Part shown: in pieces, positions 1-8,750 of the stretch | Position numbering within the stretch: position 1 is the first letter of the stretch | How the letters are laid out: the number at the start of each line of letters is the position of its first letter | Assembly: GCA_023413185.1 (NCBI GenBank) | Contig: JAEZQD010000098.1 | Coordinates: 1-64,000, forward strand | DNA: 64,000 nucleotides | From: Bacillota bacterium | GTDB taxonomy: Bacteria > Bacillota > Clostridia > Oscillospirales > Ruminococcaceae | Reading direction: 5' to 3' | The notes under the pieces: generated by a model | Told to the model about the DNA's origin: nothing | Database searches by the model: none | What the model saw: only the letters and a program-made list of their open reading frames with translations | Position numbers and translations under genes: made by a program

Positions 1-823
1 AAACACCCAGCGTAGTGCCTGCCGTGCACGCCAGCAGGATATATCCAAGACGGTCGCCAAACTGTATACCAATCACAAGTGCTAGGTACACAATCAAAAG
101 CAGGACGGAAATCAGTTGAACAAACAGCGTGGCGGTTAGCGACGCACCAAACAGCTTCAGCTTATGCACGGGCACAAGGTTGTTGCGCGCTGCAATGTCA
201 GACTGGTTTGCCTGAACGCTTGTAACGCTGGTCATCCCCTGAAAGCTACCGTACATACATGCCATTGCAATCAGTGCAAAGTAATACACCACCGTGTTGT
301 CGGGTACCGAGGCGCCCAGCGGAACATCGGTTACATACTCTGCCTGCTCAAACTCTTCCTGCATCAAAAGGGCAAATGCGGCGGGATTTTTCATTGCAAT
401 GGCGGTGTAAGCGCTTTTTAGCTGCACATAGCTGTCGGCAAAGCTCTTTATAATGGTTTGGTAGATGCCGGTGTCGCTCACGGTAACCGAAAGGTCGCCG
501 CTGTCGCTCATTGTTAAAACACCGGTTACGGACTTGCTGTCAAGCAGCCTTTTTGCCTCCTGCTCGTCGCACAGGGTAATGGTAAACATCCGCTCCTCGC
601 CCATGGTGGCGTCAAGCGCGGTTTGAAACGCCTCGTCGCTTTGGTAGGCGTCGTTGTCAACCACGGCGACGGGGATTTGGCTGAAGGTCTCGTTGGCACT
701 AAGGTTTGAGAATGCCATACCAAACAGCGTCGCAAGCAGTATGGGGAATGCAGCGCTCCAAAACAGGGTGGAAACGTCGCGGGCAATACAGCGCAGGCGG
801 TAGATAAAGATATGCCAAAACAT
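1..823 (-). CDS. ABC-2 type transporter permease (3' end outside window)
   Basis: Membrane subunit of an exporter paired with the ATPase encoded just upstream. Seen: start ATG at 823, with AAGGAGGG (830-837) six bases ahead that overlaps the ATPase stop, so the two are probably translationally coupled. The protein has a hydrophobic segment at about residues 21-38 (FWSAAFPILLATLFGMAF), a soluble extracellular-type domain to about residue 185, then several hydrophobic helices before the window edge. This layout (one N-terminal helix, large loop, helix cluster) is that of ABC-2 permeases that export drugs, lipids or peptides. The substrate cannot be read from the sequence. At least 274 codons are present; the gene is cut by the window, not broken. 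Confidence 0.85.
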   Translation of the reverse strand, partial: MFWHIFIYRLRCIARDVSTLFWSAAFPILLATLFGMAFSNLSANETFSQIPVAVVDNDAYQSDEAFQTALDATMGEERMFTITLCDEQEAKRLLDSKSVTGVLTMSDSGDLSVTVSDTGIYQTIIKSFADSYVQLKSAYTAIAMKNPAAFALLMQEEFEQAEYVTDVPLGASVPDNTVVYYFALIAMACMYGSFQGMTSVTSVQANQSDIAARNNLVPVHKLKLFGASLTATLFVQLISVLLLIVYLALVIGIQFGDRLGYILLACTAGTTLGV

Positions 824-836
824 GCGTTTCCCTCCT

Positions 837-1772
837 TTAGTCTCTAAGCTGTTTGCCGGTAATCTCAAGGAATACGTCGTTGAGTGTGGGCAGCTCGCAG
901 AAGATCTTGCCGTAGCCGACGCCCTCACGCTTTAAATACTCCATTACGTCATACAGGCTGCTGCGTGAACGCTGGCTTTTGATGTGAATGACCGAGCCGT
1001 CACATCGCGCGCTGCTGATGCCCGGCAGAGAGCGGATGCCCTGCTCTATGGTTTCGCAGTTTACGCCAAACACCTCGACGGTTATCTTCTCGCCTGTGTT
1101 AATCATCGCCTTGAGCTCATCCTTGGTGCCGGCGGCAACGATGCGTCCCTTATCCATAATCGCAATGCGCGAACAGATCTGCTCAACCTCCTCCATGTAG
1201 TGGGAGGTATAGATGACGGTAGCGCCTTCGCGGTTTAGGCGCATAATGCCTTCGAGTATGGCGTTGCGGCTCTGCGGGTCTACCGCCACCGTCGGCTCGT
1301 CAAGGATAATTAGCTTTGGCTTGTGCGCGATGCCGCACGCAATGTTAAGCCGGCGCAATAGACCGCCGCTGAGCTTTTTGGGGTAGAACTTGCGAAAATC
1401 ATCAAGCCCTACGAAGTCTATGGCCTCTTCTACGAGTTCTTCCCGTTTCTTGTTGTCGGTTACATACAGCCCGCAGAAGTAACGGATGTTCTCGAGAACC
1501 GTCAGCTCCTCAAACACCGCGACGTTCTGCATGATGATGCCGATATCGCGCTTTAAGTCGTATGCGGCTGGCGACATCGCTTTGCCGAACACCTCAATCG
1601 AGCCCTTGTCGTATTTCAGTAGTGACAAGATGCAGTTGATTGCCGTTGTCTTGCCCGAGCCGTTGGGACCCAGCAAGCCGAAGATCTCTCCCTCATGAAC
1701 CTCTAGGTTCAGATGATCCAGTGCAATTAAATCGCCGTAGCGCTTAACGAGGTTTTGTGTTTTTACCACCAT
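837..1772 (-). CDS. ABC transporter ATP-binding protein (ABC-2 exporter)
   Basis: Cytoplasmic ATPase that drives the permease encoded 13 bases downstream. Seen in 311 residues: Walker A GPNGSGKT at 35-42, an ABC signature written LSGGLLRRL rather than LSGGQ, Walker B LIILDEP, and the switch histidine in TSHYMEE. The C-terminal ~90 residues are a DrrA/CcmA-type extension found in exporters of the ABC-2 class. Start ATG 1772 has only a modest upstream AAAGGG. The gene diverges from the histidine kinase at 1950; in many Bacillota such a two-component pair controls the neighbouring exporter, which I infer here. The cargo is unknown. Confidence 0.9.
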   Translation of the reverse strand: MVVKTQNLVKRYGDLIALDHLNLEVHEGEIFGLLGPNGSGKTTAINCILSLLKYDKGSIEVFGKAMSPAAYDLKRDIGIIMQNVAVFEELTVLENIRYFCGLYVTDNKKREELVEEAIDFVGLDDFRKFYPKKLSGGLLRRLNIACGIAHKPKLIILDEPTVAVDPQSRNAILEGIMRLNREGATVIYTSHYMEEVEQICSRIAIMDKGRIVAAGTKDELKAMINTGEKITVEVFGVNCETIEQGIRSLPGISSARCDGSVIHIKSQRSRSSLYDVMEYLKREGVGYGKIFCELPTLNDVFLEITGKQLRD

Positions 1773-1883
1773 CGTTCATTTCAACCCTTTCAAACTGTTG
1801 TCGGTATGACCCTATTGTAGCGCATAGCGGCACCCGTTTACAGTGAGTATGCTCCAACATGCATATGACAGATGTAATGCCTG

Positions 1884-1912
1884 TTGTGACAAAAGATAGT
1901 TTGTGGTACTAT
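1884..1912 (+). promoter_or_regulatory. Sigma-A-type promoter of the two-component operon
   Basis: TTGTGA at 1884-1889 and TACTAT at 1907-1912 are separated by 17 bases. They lie in the intergenic region between the divergent ABC ATPase and the kinase and predict a start near 1919, 16-31 bases before the candidate start codons. Confidence 0.5.
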
Positions 1913-1949
1913 TTGGGGTGAACAAATTCGTTTCATGGGGGTGTGCCGC

Positions 1950-3056
1950 ATGACTGGCAGGCTGCTTGACAAGATTATTGTGTTTATGCTGTGCGCGGCG
2001 GCATATATTCGGTACGGCGTCGACTTTTATGCGGTAATACCGCTTATTGTGGCGGTCACCTACTCCTCCGTGTGCGAATACCTGCGCTCAGATATCATTA
2101 AGGCCGTGCTGTTTGCCGCGTTTTGTATCGGGGCGACCCTGTATTCTCCCCTGCTGTTTTTTGTGCCGTTTGCATGCTACGACATATGGACGATAAAGCC
2201 CGGGTGGGTCAAGGGTGCTACGGCGCTGCCCCTTTTGTTGCATTTTGGGCAGCCCGATGCCGTTGCCTATGCCCAGCTTGGGGTGTTTGTACTTTTGTCG
2301 TTTTTAATTAGTCGGCAGACCACGCTTTTGGAAACGCAAAAGCAGGATAATATCTCGCTGCGCGACAGCACCAAGGAGCTTTCCACCGCCCTTGCCGAAA
2401 AGAACAGGGAGCTTCTTGAAAAGCAGGAGTACGAGATTAACCTTGCCACGCTGCATGAGCGCAACCGCATCGCGCGTGAGATGCACGACACGGTGGGGCA
2501 CCTGCTTTCTAGCTCGATTTTGCAGACGGGGGCGCTTCTTGCCACCAGCAAGGATGAAGCACAGCGCGAGGGGCTAACGCGTCTGCACGAGACCTTGTCA
2601 ATGGGTATGGATAATGTGAGAAGTGCCATACACGACCTGCACGACGAATCGATAGACCTGTTTGCCGAGCTGCAATCGCTGGTTGAGCGGTTTGAGGTTT
2701 GCGCCGTCACACTCGACTACAATGTGGTCGAAAGCCCCGACCGCCAGATTAAGTACGCGTTTATCGCCATCGTCAAGGAGGCGTTGTCCAACATTGCCCG
2801 TCATTCGGATGCCACCCGTGCTGAGGTTGGGGTGTATGAGCACCCCGCGCTGTACCAGCTTGTGGTTCGCGACAACGGCTCTAACAAGGCGGCAAAGCGA
2901 AATGGGGACGAGGGCATGGGGCTAAAAAATATCCGCGAACGGGTGGAAACATTGGGCGGGATACTCAACATCAGCACCCAGCACGGCTTTGAGCTGTTTA
3001 TCAGCATTAAGCGGACGCAGCCAGCGCCCGCACGAAAGGAACGACAGGGCGAATGA
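1950..3056 (+). CDS. Sensor histidine kinase, NarL/DesK type
   Basis: Membrane sensor that autophosphorylates a histidine and passes the phosphate to the response regulator encoded next. Seen: about four hydrophobic segments in the first ~120 residues, a short coiled coil, then the HisKA_3 phospho-acceptor region ERNRIAREMHDTVGHLL with its His near residue 179, and a C-terminal HATPase with the N box (KEALSNIARHS) and a GMGLKNIRERV G box. Start: ATG 1950 has GGGGGTG six bases upstream and is preferred; ATG 1935 in the same frame is possible. The stop overlaps the next start as ATGA. The signal sensed is unknown; divergence from an ABC exporter suggests it responds to that exporter's substrate or to envelope stress. 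Confidence 0.9.
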   Translation: MTGRLLDKIIVFMLCAAAYIRYGVDFYAVIPLIVAVTYSSVCEYLRSDIIKAVLFAAFCIGATLYSPLLFFVPFACYDIWTIKPGWVKGATALPLLLHFGQPDAVAYAQLGVFVLLSFLISRQTTLLETQKQDNISLRDSTKELSTALAEKNRELLEKQEYEINLATLHERNRIAREMHDTVGHLLSSSILQTGALLATSKDEAQREGLTRLHETLSMGMDNVRSAIHDLHDESIDLFAELQSLVERFEVCAVTLDYNVVESPDRQIKYAFIAIVKEALSNIARHSDATRAEVGVYEHPALYQLVVRDNGSNKAAKRNGDEGMGLKNIRERVETLGGILNISTQHGFELFISIKRTQPAPARKERQGE

Positions 3057-3676
3057 GGATTGTGATTGTAGACGATGATAAGCTGGTGACGCTGTCGCTT
3101 TCCACCATAGTAAAGGCGGATGCGGGCATAGAGGTGCTGGCAACGGGGGCTGACGGCAAAGAGGCCATCGCGCTGTACGAGCGATACGTACCCGATATCC
3201 TGCTAATGGACATCCGCATGCAGACCATGACGGGGCTAGAAGCCGCCGAACAGATTCTTTCGCGTCACAGTCAGGCGCGTATCCTGTTTTTAACCACCTT
3301 TGCCGATGATGAGTATATCATCAAGGCGCTTAAAATCGGCGCAAAGGGCTACCTGTTAAAGCAGAACTTTGAAAGCATCGTGCCTGCCTTGTACGCGGTG
3401 TACAGCGGGCAGACGGTGTTTGGCGACGACATCATCGCTAAGCTGCCGTCGCTTATTGGCGACAGACAGGCACCCCAAAGCCTGGCTTCGTTTGGGCTGA
3501 CCGAGAAGGAACGCGAGATCATCGAGCTTGTGGCGCAGGGGCTATCCAACCGCGAGATTGCCACACAGCTTTATTTAAGCGAGGGCACGGTGCGCAACAG
3601 CATCAGCGTGATACTCGATAAGCTTGCCCTGCGCGACCGCACACAGCTGGCCATTTTTTATTACAAGACAAAATAG
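3053..3676 (+). CDS. Response regulator, LuxR/NarL family
   Basis: Transcription factor activated by the kinase with which it overlaps by four bases. Seen in 207 residues: an N-terminal receiver domain with the acidic pocket (Asp7-9) and phospho-acceptor Asp53 in DILLMDIRM, and a C-terminal LuxR helix-turn-helix from about residue 144 (LTEKEREIIELVAQGLSN, then EGTVRNSI). Length and order are typical of the NarL family. Target genes are not shown directly; the divergent ABC exporter at 1-1772 is the natural candidate. Confidence 0.93.
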   Translation: MRIVIVDDDKLVTLSLSTIVKADAGIEVLATGADGKEAIALYERYVPDILLMDIRMQTMTGLEAAEQILSRHSQARILFLTTFADDEYIIKALKIGAKGYLLKQNFESIVPALYAVYSGQTVFGDDIIAKLPSLIGDRQAPQSLASFGLTEKEREIIELVAQGLSNREIATQLYLSEGTVRNSISVILDKLALRDRTQLAIFYYKTK

Positions 3677-3700
3677 TGCAATACTTCTCTAGTTTGTTTA

Positions 3701-3730
3701 TTTACATTATTTACACTATCGTGTTACAAT
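3701..3730 (+). promoter_or_regulatory. Probable promoter of the VanW-adenylation-carrier operon
   Basis: TTTACA (3701-3706) and TACAAT (3725-3730) with an 18-base spacer, directly after the response regulator and 11 bases before the first candidate start codon of the VanW gene. An ATG at 3766 would leave a longer leader. Confidence 0.45.
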
Positions 3731-3741
3731 AAAGCAAAATA

Positions 3742-4644
3742 ATGGTAAAAGGATTTTGCGTTAGAATGAATCTGACTGGCAAGAAACCCTCCGTACGTAA
3801 GCGGCGCAAACGCTTTTGCGAGTACGGACCGGTGTGCTACCGCATCTCGCTGATTAAGGAGTATCTGGTGCGCGATGGTAAAGACTGCCTGGGCGGGGAG
3901 CGGTTTGCGCGTACATACGGCAAAGAGGAGCTGCCCTGTATCGTAAAGGGGCACCGCTCCTTGATGCTGCGCCCGCTGCACGGGGTAGACGACCACCTGC
4001 AGCGCAATAAGATAACAAACCTTGCCCTTGCCGCACGGCATATGGACGGTCTGCTCATCCACCCGGGGGAGACGTTCTCGTTCTGGAGACTGGTGGGTAG
4101 GGTGTCGAGCCGGCGGGGGTACCTCACGGGCATGACGATTGTAAACGGCAAAAGCGAAAGCGATACGGGCGGCGGGCTGTGCCAGCTTGCAAACCTTGTG
4201 CACTGGCTGGTGCTTAATAGCCCCCTTACCGTAACCGAGCTGCACCATCACACCGACGCACTGTTCCCGGACAGCGGCAGACGCGTGCCGTTTGGCACCG
4301 GAACGTCGGTGTTTTATAAGAATGTGGACTACCGTTTTCGCAACGACACCGACCGCACGGTGCAGCTGCGCGTCTGGCAGGAGAATGATGACCTGTGCGG
4401 CGAGCTGCGCTGTGGGAAGCCGTTTCTGACCCGCTACCGCATTGAGGAGGAGGGCTGCTGCTTTGTGCGCGAGGCCGAGGACTATTACCGAGTAAGTCGC
4501 GTGTACAAACGCACCATCGACCGCAAAACGGGCGAGACCTTAAACCGCGAGCTGATACTAAACAACCATTCCCGCGTGCTGTACGACCACAGCCTGATAC
4601 CCGCGGAGGAGATAAGGGCTAGCGAGGAAGCGTATGTTGATTGA
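3742..4644 (+). CDS. VanW family protein
   Basis: The VanW domain occurs in the vanB glycopeptide resistance cluster and in many Bacillota cell-wall proteins; its biochemical role is not settled. Seen in 300 residues: a basic N terminus without a clear signal peptide, then a VanW core from about residue 108 (GETFSFWRLVGRVSSRRGY), GGGLCQLANLVHWLVL, and the His-rich ELHHHTDALFPDSGR. Start is ATG 3742 or, better spaced from AAAAGGA, ATG 3766 (residue 9). The next gene starts 11 bases before this stop, so the genes are co-translated. Its partners (adenylation enzyme and carrier protein) suggest a cell-envelope modification. No other van resistance genes are in the window, so it is not evidence of vancomycin resistance. 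Confidence 0.85.
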   Translation: MVKGFCVRMNLTGKKPSVRKRRKRFCEYGPVCYRISLIKEYLVRDGKDCLGGERFARTYGKEELPCIVKGHRSLMLRPLHGVDDHLQRNKITNLALAARHMDGLLIHPGETFSFWRLVGRVSSRRGYLTGMTIVNGKSESDTGGGLCQLANLVHWLVLNSPLTVTELHHHTDALFPDSGRRVPFGTGTSVFYKNVDYRFRNDTDRTVQLRVWQENDDLCGELRCGKPFLTRYRIEEEGCCFVREAEDYYRVSRVYKRTIDRKTGETLNRELILNNHSRVLYDHSLIPAEEIRASEEAYVD

Positions 4645-6121
4645 CCGCATCTTGTACCACTGCCGTAACAGCCCCGAGAAAACCGCGTACCAAAGCAATA
4701 ACGGCAGCATGACCTATGGGGAGCTTGCCCAAGGTGCGAAGCGGTTGGCACACGTCCTTGACAAAACGGTGCCTGCCAAAACACCCGTACTGGTTTACGG
4801 GCACAAGCAGCCGCTTATGCCCGTCTGCTTTTTGGCGTGTGCCCTGTCGGGCAGGGCGTATGTTCCGGCGGACGAGGGCATCCCGCCTGAGCGTGTTTTG
4901 CGCATGGCAGAGCTTGCGGGCGCACAGCTTGTGCTTGCCGTTTCGCCGATAGCAATGGACGCAACACCGATGCTTATCCAACAAGAGATAGCAGCCGTCT
5001 GCGAGGATGAGGGCTGTTTTGCACAGTATACCCCCGCGCCCGTGGATGCGGACGACCTGTTTTACATCCTGTTCACCTCGGGTAGCACGGGGCAGCCCAA
5101 GGGTGTAAAGATTACCCGCCGCAACGCGGACGGGTTTATCGGTGCGCTTTGTGCCGTGGATGGTCTGTGGCAGGGCGACACGGTGCTTAACCAAGCGGCG
5201 TTTTCCTTTGACCTTTCGGTTGCCGACCTGTATGGGGCGCTGAGCATAGGAAAGACCCTGTTTGTTTTGGAACGCGCAGTGATGCAGGATATTCCGTCGC
5301 TATTTGCCCGCCTAAAGGAAAGCGGAGCGGGCACCGCGGTGATGACGCCGTCGTTTGCCGAGCTGTGCCTTGCCGACCGCGGGTTTGCGGGCAGTCTGCT
5401 GCCACAGCTTAAATCCATCTTTTTCTGCGGCGAAACGCTTTGCCCTATAACGGCAAGGCGGCTGTTTGAACGCTTTCCCTTAATCCGGCTGTTTAACGCG
5501 TACGGACCCACCGAGACCACGGTGGCGGTCACCATCTGCGAGCTGTCCCCCGACCGGTTGGAGCAGGAGCTGCTGCCGGTGGGCACCGAGCTTGACGGCA
5601 CGCATATCTACGTTGTGGATGAACAATGCCGCCCTCTTGCACAAGGGGAGATCGGGCAGCTTTTGGTGACGGGCACGGGTGTGGGCGCGGGCTATGTCGG
5701 CACCGAGCAGGGCGGTTTTATCCGTTTTAGGGGAGAGTGCGCCTACCTGACGGGAGACTACGGCTACCGAAAGGACGGTACGCTGTTTTTCACGGGACGG
5801 CGCGACGATCAAATCAAGCACCGGGGCTACCGCGTGGAACTGCAGGATATTGAGCGTAATCTGCTACGTCTTTGCGGAGTGCGCCGCTGCGCCGTTGTGC
5901 TTGTACCGGGTACGCGGCAGTACCTGTGCGCCTATGTCTGCCCCGAACAGGGGGTAAGACTGACGACGCAGGGCATAAAAGCGGCGTTGCGGCAGCATCT
6001 ACCCGACTACATGATTCCCGAGCGGGTGCGTATATCCGACAGCCTGCCGCTGACGGCAAACGGAAAATGCGACCGCGCCGCCCTTGTAAAAATCGAAACG
6101 GATTTGGAAGGAAACCGGTAA
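4634..6121 (+). CDS. Amino acid adenylation enzyme, DltA-like
   Basis: An ANL-superfamily enzyme that activates a carboxylic acid, probably an amino acid, as the adenylate and loads it on the carrier protein encoded next. Seen in 495 residues: core A3 FTSGSTGQPKGV at about 147-158, A5 NAYGPTETT, A7 YLTGDYG, A8 GRRDDQIKHRGYRVEL, and A10 with the catalytic Lys in TANGKCDRAAL. The length is that of a free-standing adenylation domain such as D-alanine:carrier ligase DltA (about 500 aa). It overlaps VanW by 11 bases and shares TAATG with the carrier gene. DltB and DltD are absent, so teichoic-acid D-alanylation is only one possibility. Substrate not determined. Confidence 0.88.
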   Translation: MLIDRILYHCRNSPEKTAYQSNNGSMTYGELAQGAKRLAHVLDKTVPAKTPVLVYGHKQPLMPVCFLACALSGRAYVPADEGIPPERVLRMAELAGAQLVLAVSPIAMDATPMLIQQEIAAVCEDEGCFAQYTPAPVDADDLFYILFTSGSTGQPKGVKITRRNADGFIGALCAVDGLWQGDTVLNQAAFSFDLSVADLYGALSIGKTLFVLERAVMQDIPSLFARLKESGAGTAVMTPSFAELCLADRGFAGSLLPQLKSIFFCGETLCPITARRLFERFPLIRLFNAYGPTETTVAVTICELSPDRLEQELLPVGTELDGTHIYVVDEQCRPLAQGEIGQLLVTGTGVGAGYVGTEQGGFIRFRGECAYLTGDYGYRKDGTLFFTGRRDDQIKHRGYRVELQDIERNLLRLCGVRRCAVVLVPGTRQYLCAYVCPEQGVRLTTQGIKAALRQHLPDYMIPERVRISDSLPLTANGKCDRAALVKIETDLEGNR

Positions 6122-6375
6122 TGGATGAGATAAAGACACAGGTAACCGAGCTGCTTGCCCGCGTGTGCGGGGAGCCTTTGATATGCAGCGACGACAGCCT
6201 TGAGCTGCTCGACTCCGGCTTGCTCGACTCCCTAGCGATAATCACCCTGCTCGCAGAGCTGGAGGACACGTTCGGAGTCGAGATACAGCCCTCGCAGGTA
6301 AGCAGGGAATGCTGGCGTACACCCAAAAGCATTGTGGCGTTGGTGGTAAAAACAAAAGAGTTGACGCGTTTTTAA
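6121..6375 (+). CDS. Acyl/aminoacyl carrier protein, DltC-like
   Basis: Small carrier (84 aa) that would hold the activated acid on 4'-phosphopantetheine. Seen: acidic four-helix carrier sequence with the attachment Ser37 in DSGLLDSLAI, the usual LxDSL context. Its start ATG overlaps the stop of the adenylation gene by one base (TAATG). An upstream in-frame extension is possible in theory but would lie wholly inside the adenylation gene and carries no carrier motif. As a dedicated pair with the DltA-like enzyme it forms a two-gene loading module; the acceptor of the cargo is not visible. Confidence 0.88.
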   Translation: MDEIKTQVTELLARVCGEPLICSDDSLELLDSGLLDSLAIITLLAELEDTFGVEIQPSQVSRECWRTPKSIVALVVKTKELTRF

Positions 6376-6425
6376 CAATCTCCAGTTAAAACCGTTTACT
6401 TTACTATACTATTGTACTACAATGG

Positions 6426-6453
6426 TAAGGCGGCAGCGCATTATGCCGCCTTA
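6426..6453 (+). terminator. Hairpin between the carrier gene and the amino-acid importer
   Basis: Perfect 10-bp inverted repeat TAAGGCGGCA / TGCCGCCTTA with an 8-base loop, followed by TAGTATTTTT. It lies 22 bases before the ribosome site (GGAGGG, 6464-6469) of the binding-protein gene. It may end the upstream operon or act in the leader of the importer. A possible -10 (TATACT, 6405-6410) precedes it, which would put it inside the importer's leader. Confidence 0.55.
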
Positions 6454-6475
6454 TAGTATTTTTGGAGGGACAATA

Positions 6476-7249
6476 ATGAAACGATTTTTAGCGGTTATTT
6501 TAAGTGTACTGATGTTTACCCTGTTGCTTGCAGGCTGCACCTCAGCTTCGGGCGGTGCAACCTTTACGGTGGGCTTTGACAAGGAGTTCCCGCCCATGGG
6601 CTTTGTGGCGGACGACGGCTCGTACGTGGGCTTTGACCTTGACCTTGCGGCGGAGGTCGCAAAACGAATGAACATGGAGCTCAAGCTTCAGCCCATCGAT
6701 TGGACGGCAAAGAATATGGAGCTGGAATCCGGTAACATCGATTGCGTGTGGAACGGCTTTACCATCAACGGCCGCGAGGAGGAGTACACCTGGACCCAGC
6801 CCTACATGAACAACAACCAGATTGTTGTGGTGCTGGAAGGCTCGCCAATCCAGACGTTTGCCGATATCGCGGGCAAGGTTATCGCGGTACAGGACGACTC
6901 CAGTGCGCTGGGCGCTATCCAGGGCAACACCGCGTTTGCCAGCCTGCCTGCGGAGCTTGTAAAGACCACCACCAACCTAAACGCCCTGATGGAGCTGGAA
7001 TCGGGTGCTGTGGATGCGGTTGTGATGGACGAGATTGTCGCGCGCTACAACATCGAGAAGAAGGGTGCCGGCTACCGTGTGCTGGAGGAGGTTGTGGGTG
7101 CCGAGAAGTTTGGCGTAGGCTTTAAGCTTGGCAACACCGCCCTGCGCGACAAGGTGGAAAAAACCCTGCTTGCCATGCAAAAGGACGGCACACTGGAAAA
7201 GATCTCAAGCGACTGGTTTGGCAAGGATATCACCACCATCGGCAAGTAG
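6476..7249 (+). CDS. Amino acid ABC transporter substrate-binding lipoprotein
   Basis: Extracytoplasmic receptor that delivers a polar amino acid to the permease/ATPase encoded next. Seen in 257 residues: signal peptide MKRFLAVILSVLMF followed by lipobox LLLAGC (lipidated Cys21), then the family-3 solute-binding fold (FTVGFDKEFPPMGF, YVGFDLDLAAEVAKRM, DCVWNGFTI) and the closing GTLEKISSDWFGKD. ATG 6476 is the right start: TTTGGAGGG stands six bases upstream and the signal peptide begins there. A longer in-frame start at 6422 would put unrelated residues before the signal. Ligand not identifiable from sequence. Confidence 0.95.
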   Translation: MKRFLAVILSVLMFTLLLAGCTSASGGATFTVGFDKEFPPMGFVADDGSYVGFDLDLAAEVAKRMNMELKLQPIDWTAKNMELESGNIDCVWNGFTINGREEEYTWTQPYMNNNQIVVVLEGSPIQTFADIAGKVIAVQDDSSALGAIQGNTAFASLPAELVKTTTNLNALMELESGAVDAVVMDEIVARYNIEKKGAGYRVLEEVVGAEKFGVGFKLGNTALRDKVEKTLLAMQKDGTLEKISSDWFGKDITTIGK

Positions 7250-7270
7250 CTTAAGGGGAGGAGTACGCGC

Positions 7271-7963
7271 ATGATAACCGGATTGCTTTCGGCGGGCGGG
7301 GCAGGGCTTTCTCAGCAGCTGCCCGCGGTGCTGTCGCAGCTTTCGCTGGGGCTTGCAACCACGCTCCAGATATTTGTGCTCACGCTTGTGTTTTCTCTGC
7401 CGCTGGGGCTGTTTGTCGCACTGGGGCGTATGAGTAAAAACACCCTGGTGCGCACGGTCGTAAAGGTATACATATCGGTCATGCGCGGTACCCCGTTGAT
7501 GCTTCAGCTGATGGTGGTTTATTTTGGACCGTACTATATCTTTGGCATCAGCATCTCCAGCGCCTACCGCTTTTACGCGGTCATCATCGGCTTTGTGTTT
7601 AACTATGCCGCGTATTTTGCCGAGATCTACCGCGGCGGCATCGAATCGATGCCCCAGGGGCAGTACGAGGCGGCTCAGGTGCTTGGCTTTGGCAGGGCGC
7701 AGACGTTTGTGCGCATCATCCTGCCGCAGGTGGCTAAACGCATTCTTCCGTCGGTCACCAACGAGGTGATTACGCTGGTGAAGGATACCTCGCTTGCCAT
7801 GGTCATTTCGGTGGGCGAGATGTTTACCGCCGCAAAGGCGCTTGCCTCGGCGCAGGTTTCGGTTATTCCGTTTGCGGTGGCGGGGCTGTTCTATTACATC
7901 ATGAACTACGCCGTCGCCTATGGCATGGAAGGCATTGAAAAACGCATGAACTATTACAGATAG
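7271..7963 (+). CDS. Amino acid ABC transporter permease
   Basis: Inner-membrane channel of the importer, probably acting as a homodimer. Seen in 230 residues: five or so hydrophobic helices and the HisM/GlnP-type family pattern, including RGTPLMLQLM near residue 76, YFAEIYRGGIESM, and the EAA loop GQYEAAQVLGFGRAQTF that docks on the ATPase. GGGGAGGA lies eight bases before ATG 7271. It sits between the binding protein (21-base gap) and the ATPase (12-base gap), the standard order for polar amino-acid uptake systems. Confidence 0.94.
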   Translation: MITGLLSAGGAGLSQQLPAVLSQLSLGLATTLQIFVLTLVFSLPLGLFVALGRMSKNTLVRTVVKVYISVMRGTPLMLQLMVVYFGPYYIFGISISSAYRFYAVIIGFVFNYAAYFAEIYRGGIESMPQGQYEAAQVLGFGRAQTFVRIILPQVAKRILPSVTNEVITLVKDTSLAMVISVGEMFTAAKALASAQVSVIPFAVAGLFYYIMNYAVAYGMEGIEKRMNYYR

Positions 7964-7975
7964 GGGGGCGCTAGA

Positions 7976-8740
7976 ATGGTTTTGCTTGAGATGGAACACG
8001 TCGGCAAGGCGTTTGGCGACCTTGAGGTGCTAAAAGACATCTCGCTTACCGTCACACAGGGGCAGGTGCTGGCGGTCATAGGACCCTCCGGTTCGGGCAA
8101 AAGCACCCTGCTGCGCTGCGCCACCCTGCTCGAGCAGGTGGACAGCGGCAGCATCCGCTATAAGGGCGAGACGATGGTCGCAACCGATGATGCGGGCAGG
8201 GCGGTATACGCGCCGCCCGCCGACCGAAAGCGCATCCGCTCGTACTTTGGGCTGGTGTTTCAAAACTTCAACCTGTTTCCCCACTTTTCGGTGCTGCGCA
8301 ACATCACCGAAGCGCCGATTCACGTGGCAAAGCAGTCCAAGGAGCAGGCGACCGAGACCGCGATGGAGCTGCTTGACCGCATGGGGCTAAGGGACAAGGC
8401 GCACGCCTACCCCGGCCAGCTTTCGGGCGGGCAGCAGCAGCGTGTATCCATTGCGCGGGCGCTCGCGCTAAGACCGGACATCCTGTTCTTTGACGAGCCC
8501 ACCAGCGCGCTGGACCCCGAGCTGACGGGCGAGATTTTGAAGGTTATCCGCGAGCTTGCCGCCGAGCGCATGACCATGGTTATTATCACCCACGAGATGG
8601 CGTTTGCCCGGGATGTCGCCGACCGCATCATCTTTATGGACGACGGGTTTATCGTCGAGCAGGGTGGGGCAAAGGATGTCATCAACAACCCGCAGCAGGA
8701 ACGCACCAAGCTGTTTTTAAACCGGTTTTCGGACAGGTAG
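7976..8740 (+). CDS. Amino acid ABC transporter ATP-binding protein, GlnQ type
   Basis: ATPase that energises the importer. Seen in 254 residues: Walker A GPSGSGKS at 36-43, Q loop in LVFQNFNLFPH, signature LSGGQQQRVSIARAL, Walker B ILFFDEPTSALDPE, and the switch His in IITHEMAFARDVADR. The insertion RAVYAPPADRKRIRSY before the Q loop is somewhat longer than in GlnQ proper. Start ATG 7976 follows a GGGGGGCGC site. A strong terminator 10 bases after the stop closes the three-gene operon. Confidence 0.95.
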   Translation: MVLLEMEHVGKAFGDLEVLKDISLTVTQGQVLAVIGPSGSGKSTLLRCATLLEQVDSGSIRYKGETMVATDDAGRAVYAPPADRKRIRSYFGLVFQNFNLFPHFSVLRNITEAPIHVAKQSKEQATETAMELLDRMGLRDKAHAYPGQLSGGQQQRVSIARALALRPDILFFDEPTSALDPELTGEILKVIRELAAERMTMVIITHEMAFARDVADRIIFMDDGFIVEQGGAKDVINNPQQERTKLFLNRFSDR

Positions 8741-8750
8741 AAAAGAAAAA

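Noticed and set aside
3742..4644. VanW gene as evidence of a vancomycin resistance cluster
   Set aside because: No vanH/A/B/X/Y homologue is present; VanW domains occur widely without resistance.
6426..6453. T-box or other known riboswitch before the importer
   Set aside because: The region is too short and lacks T-box or specifier motifs; only a hairpin is visible.
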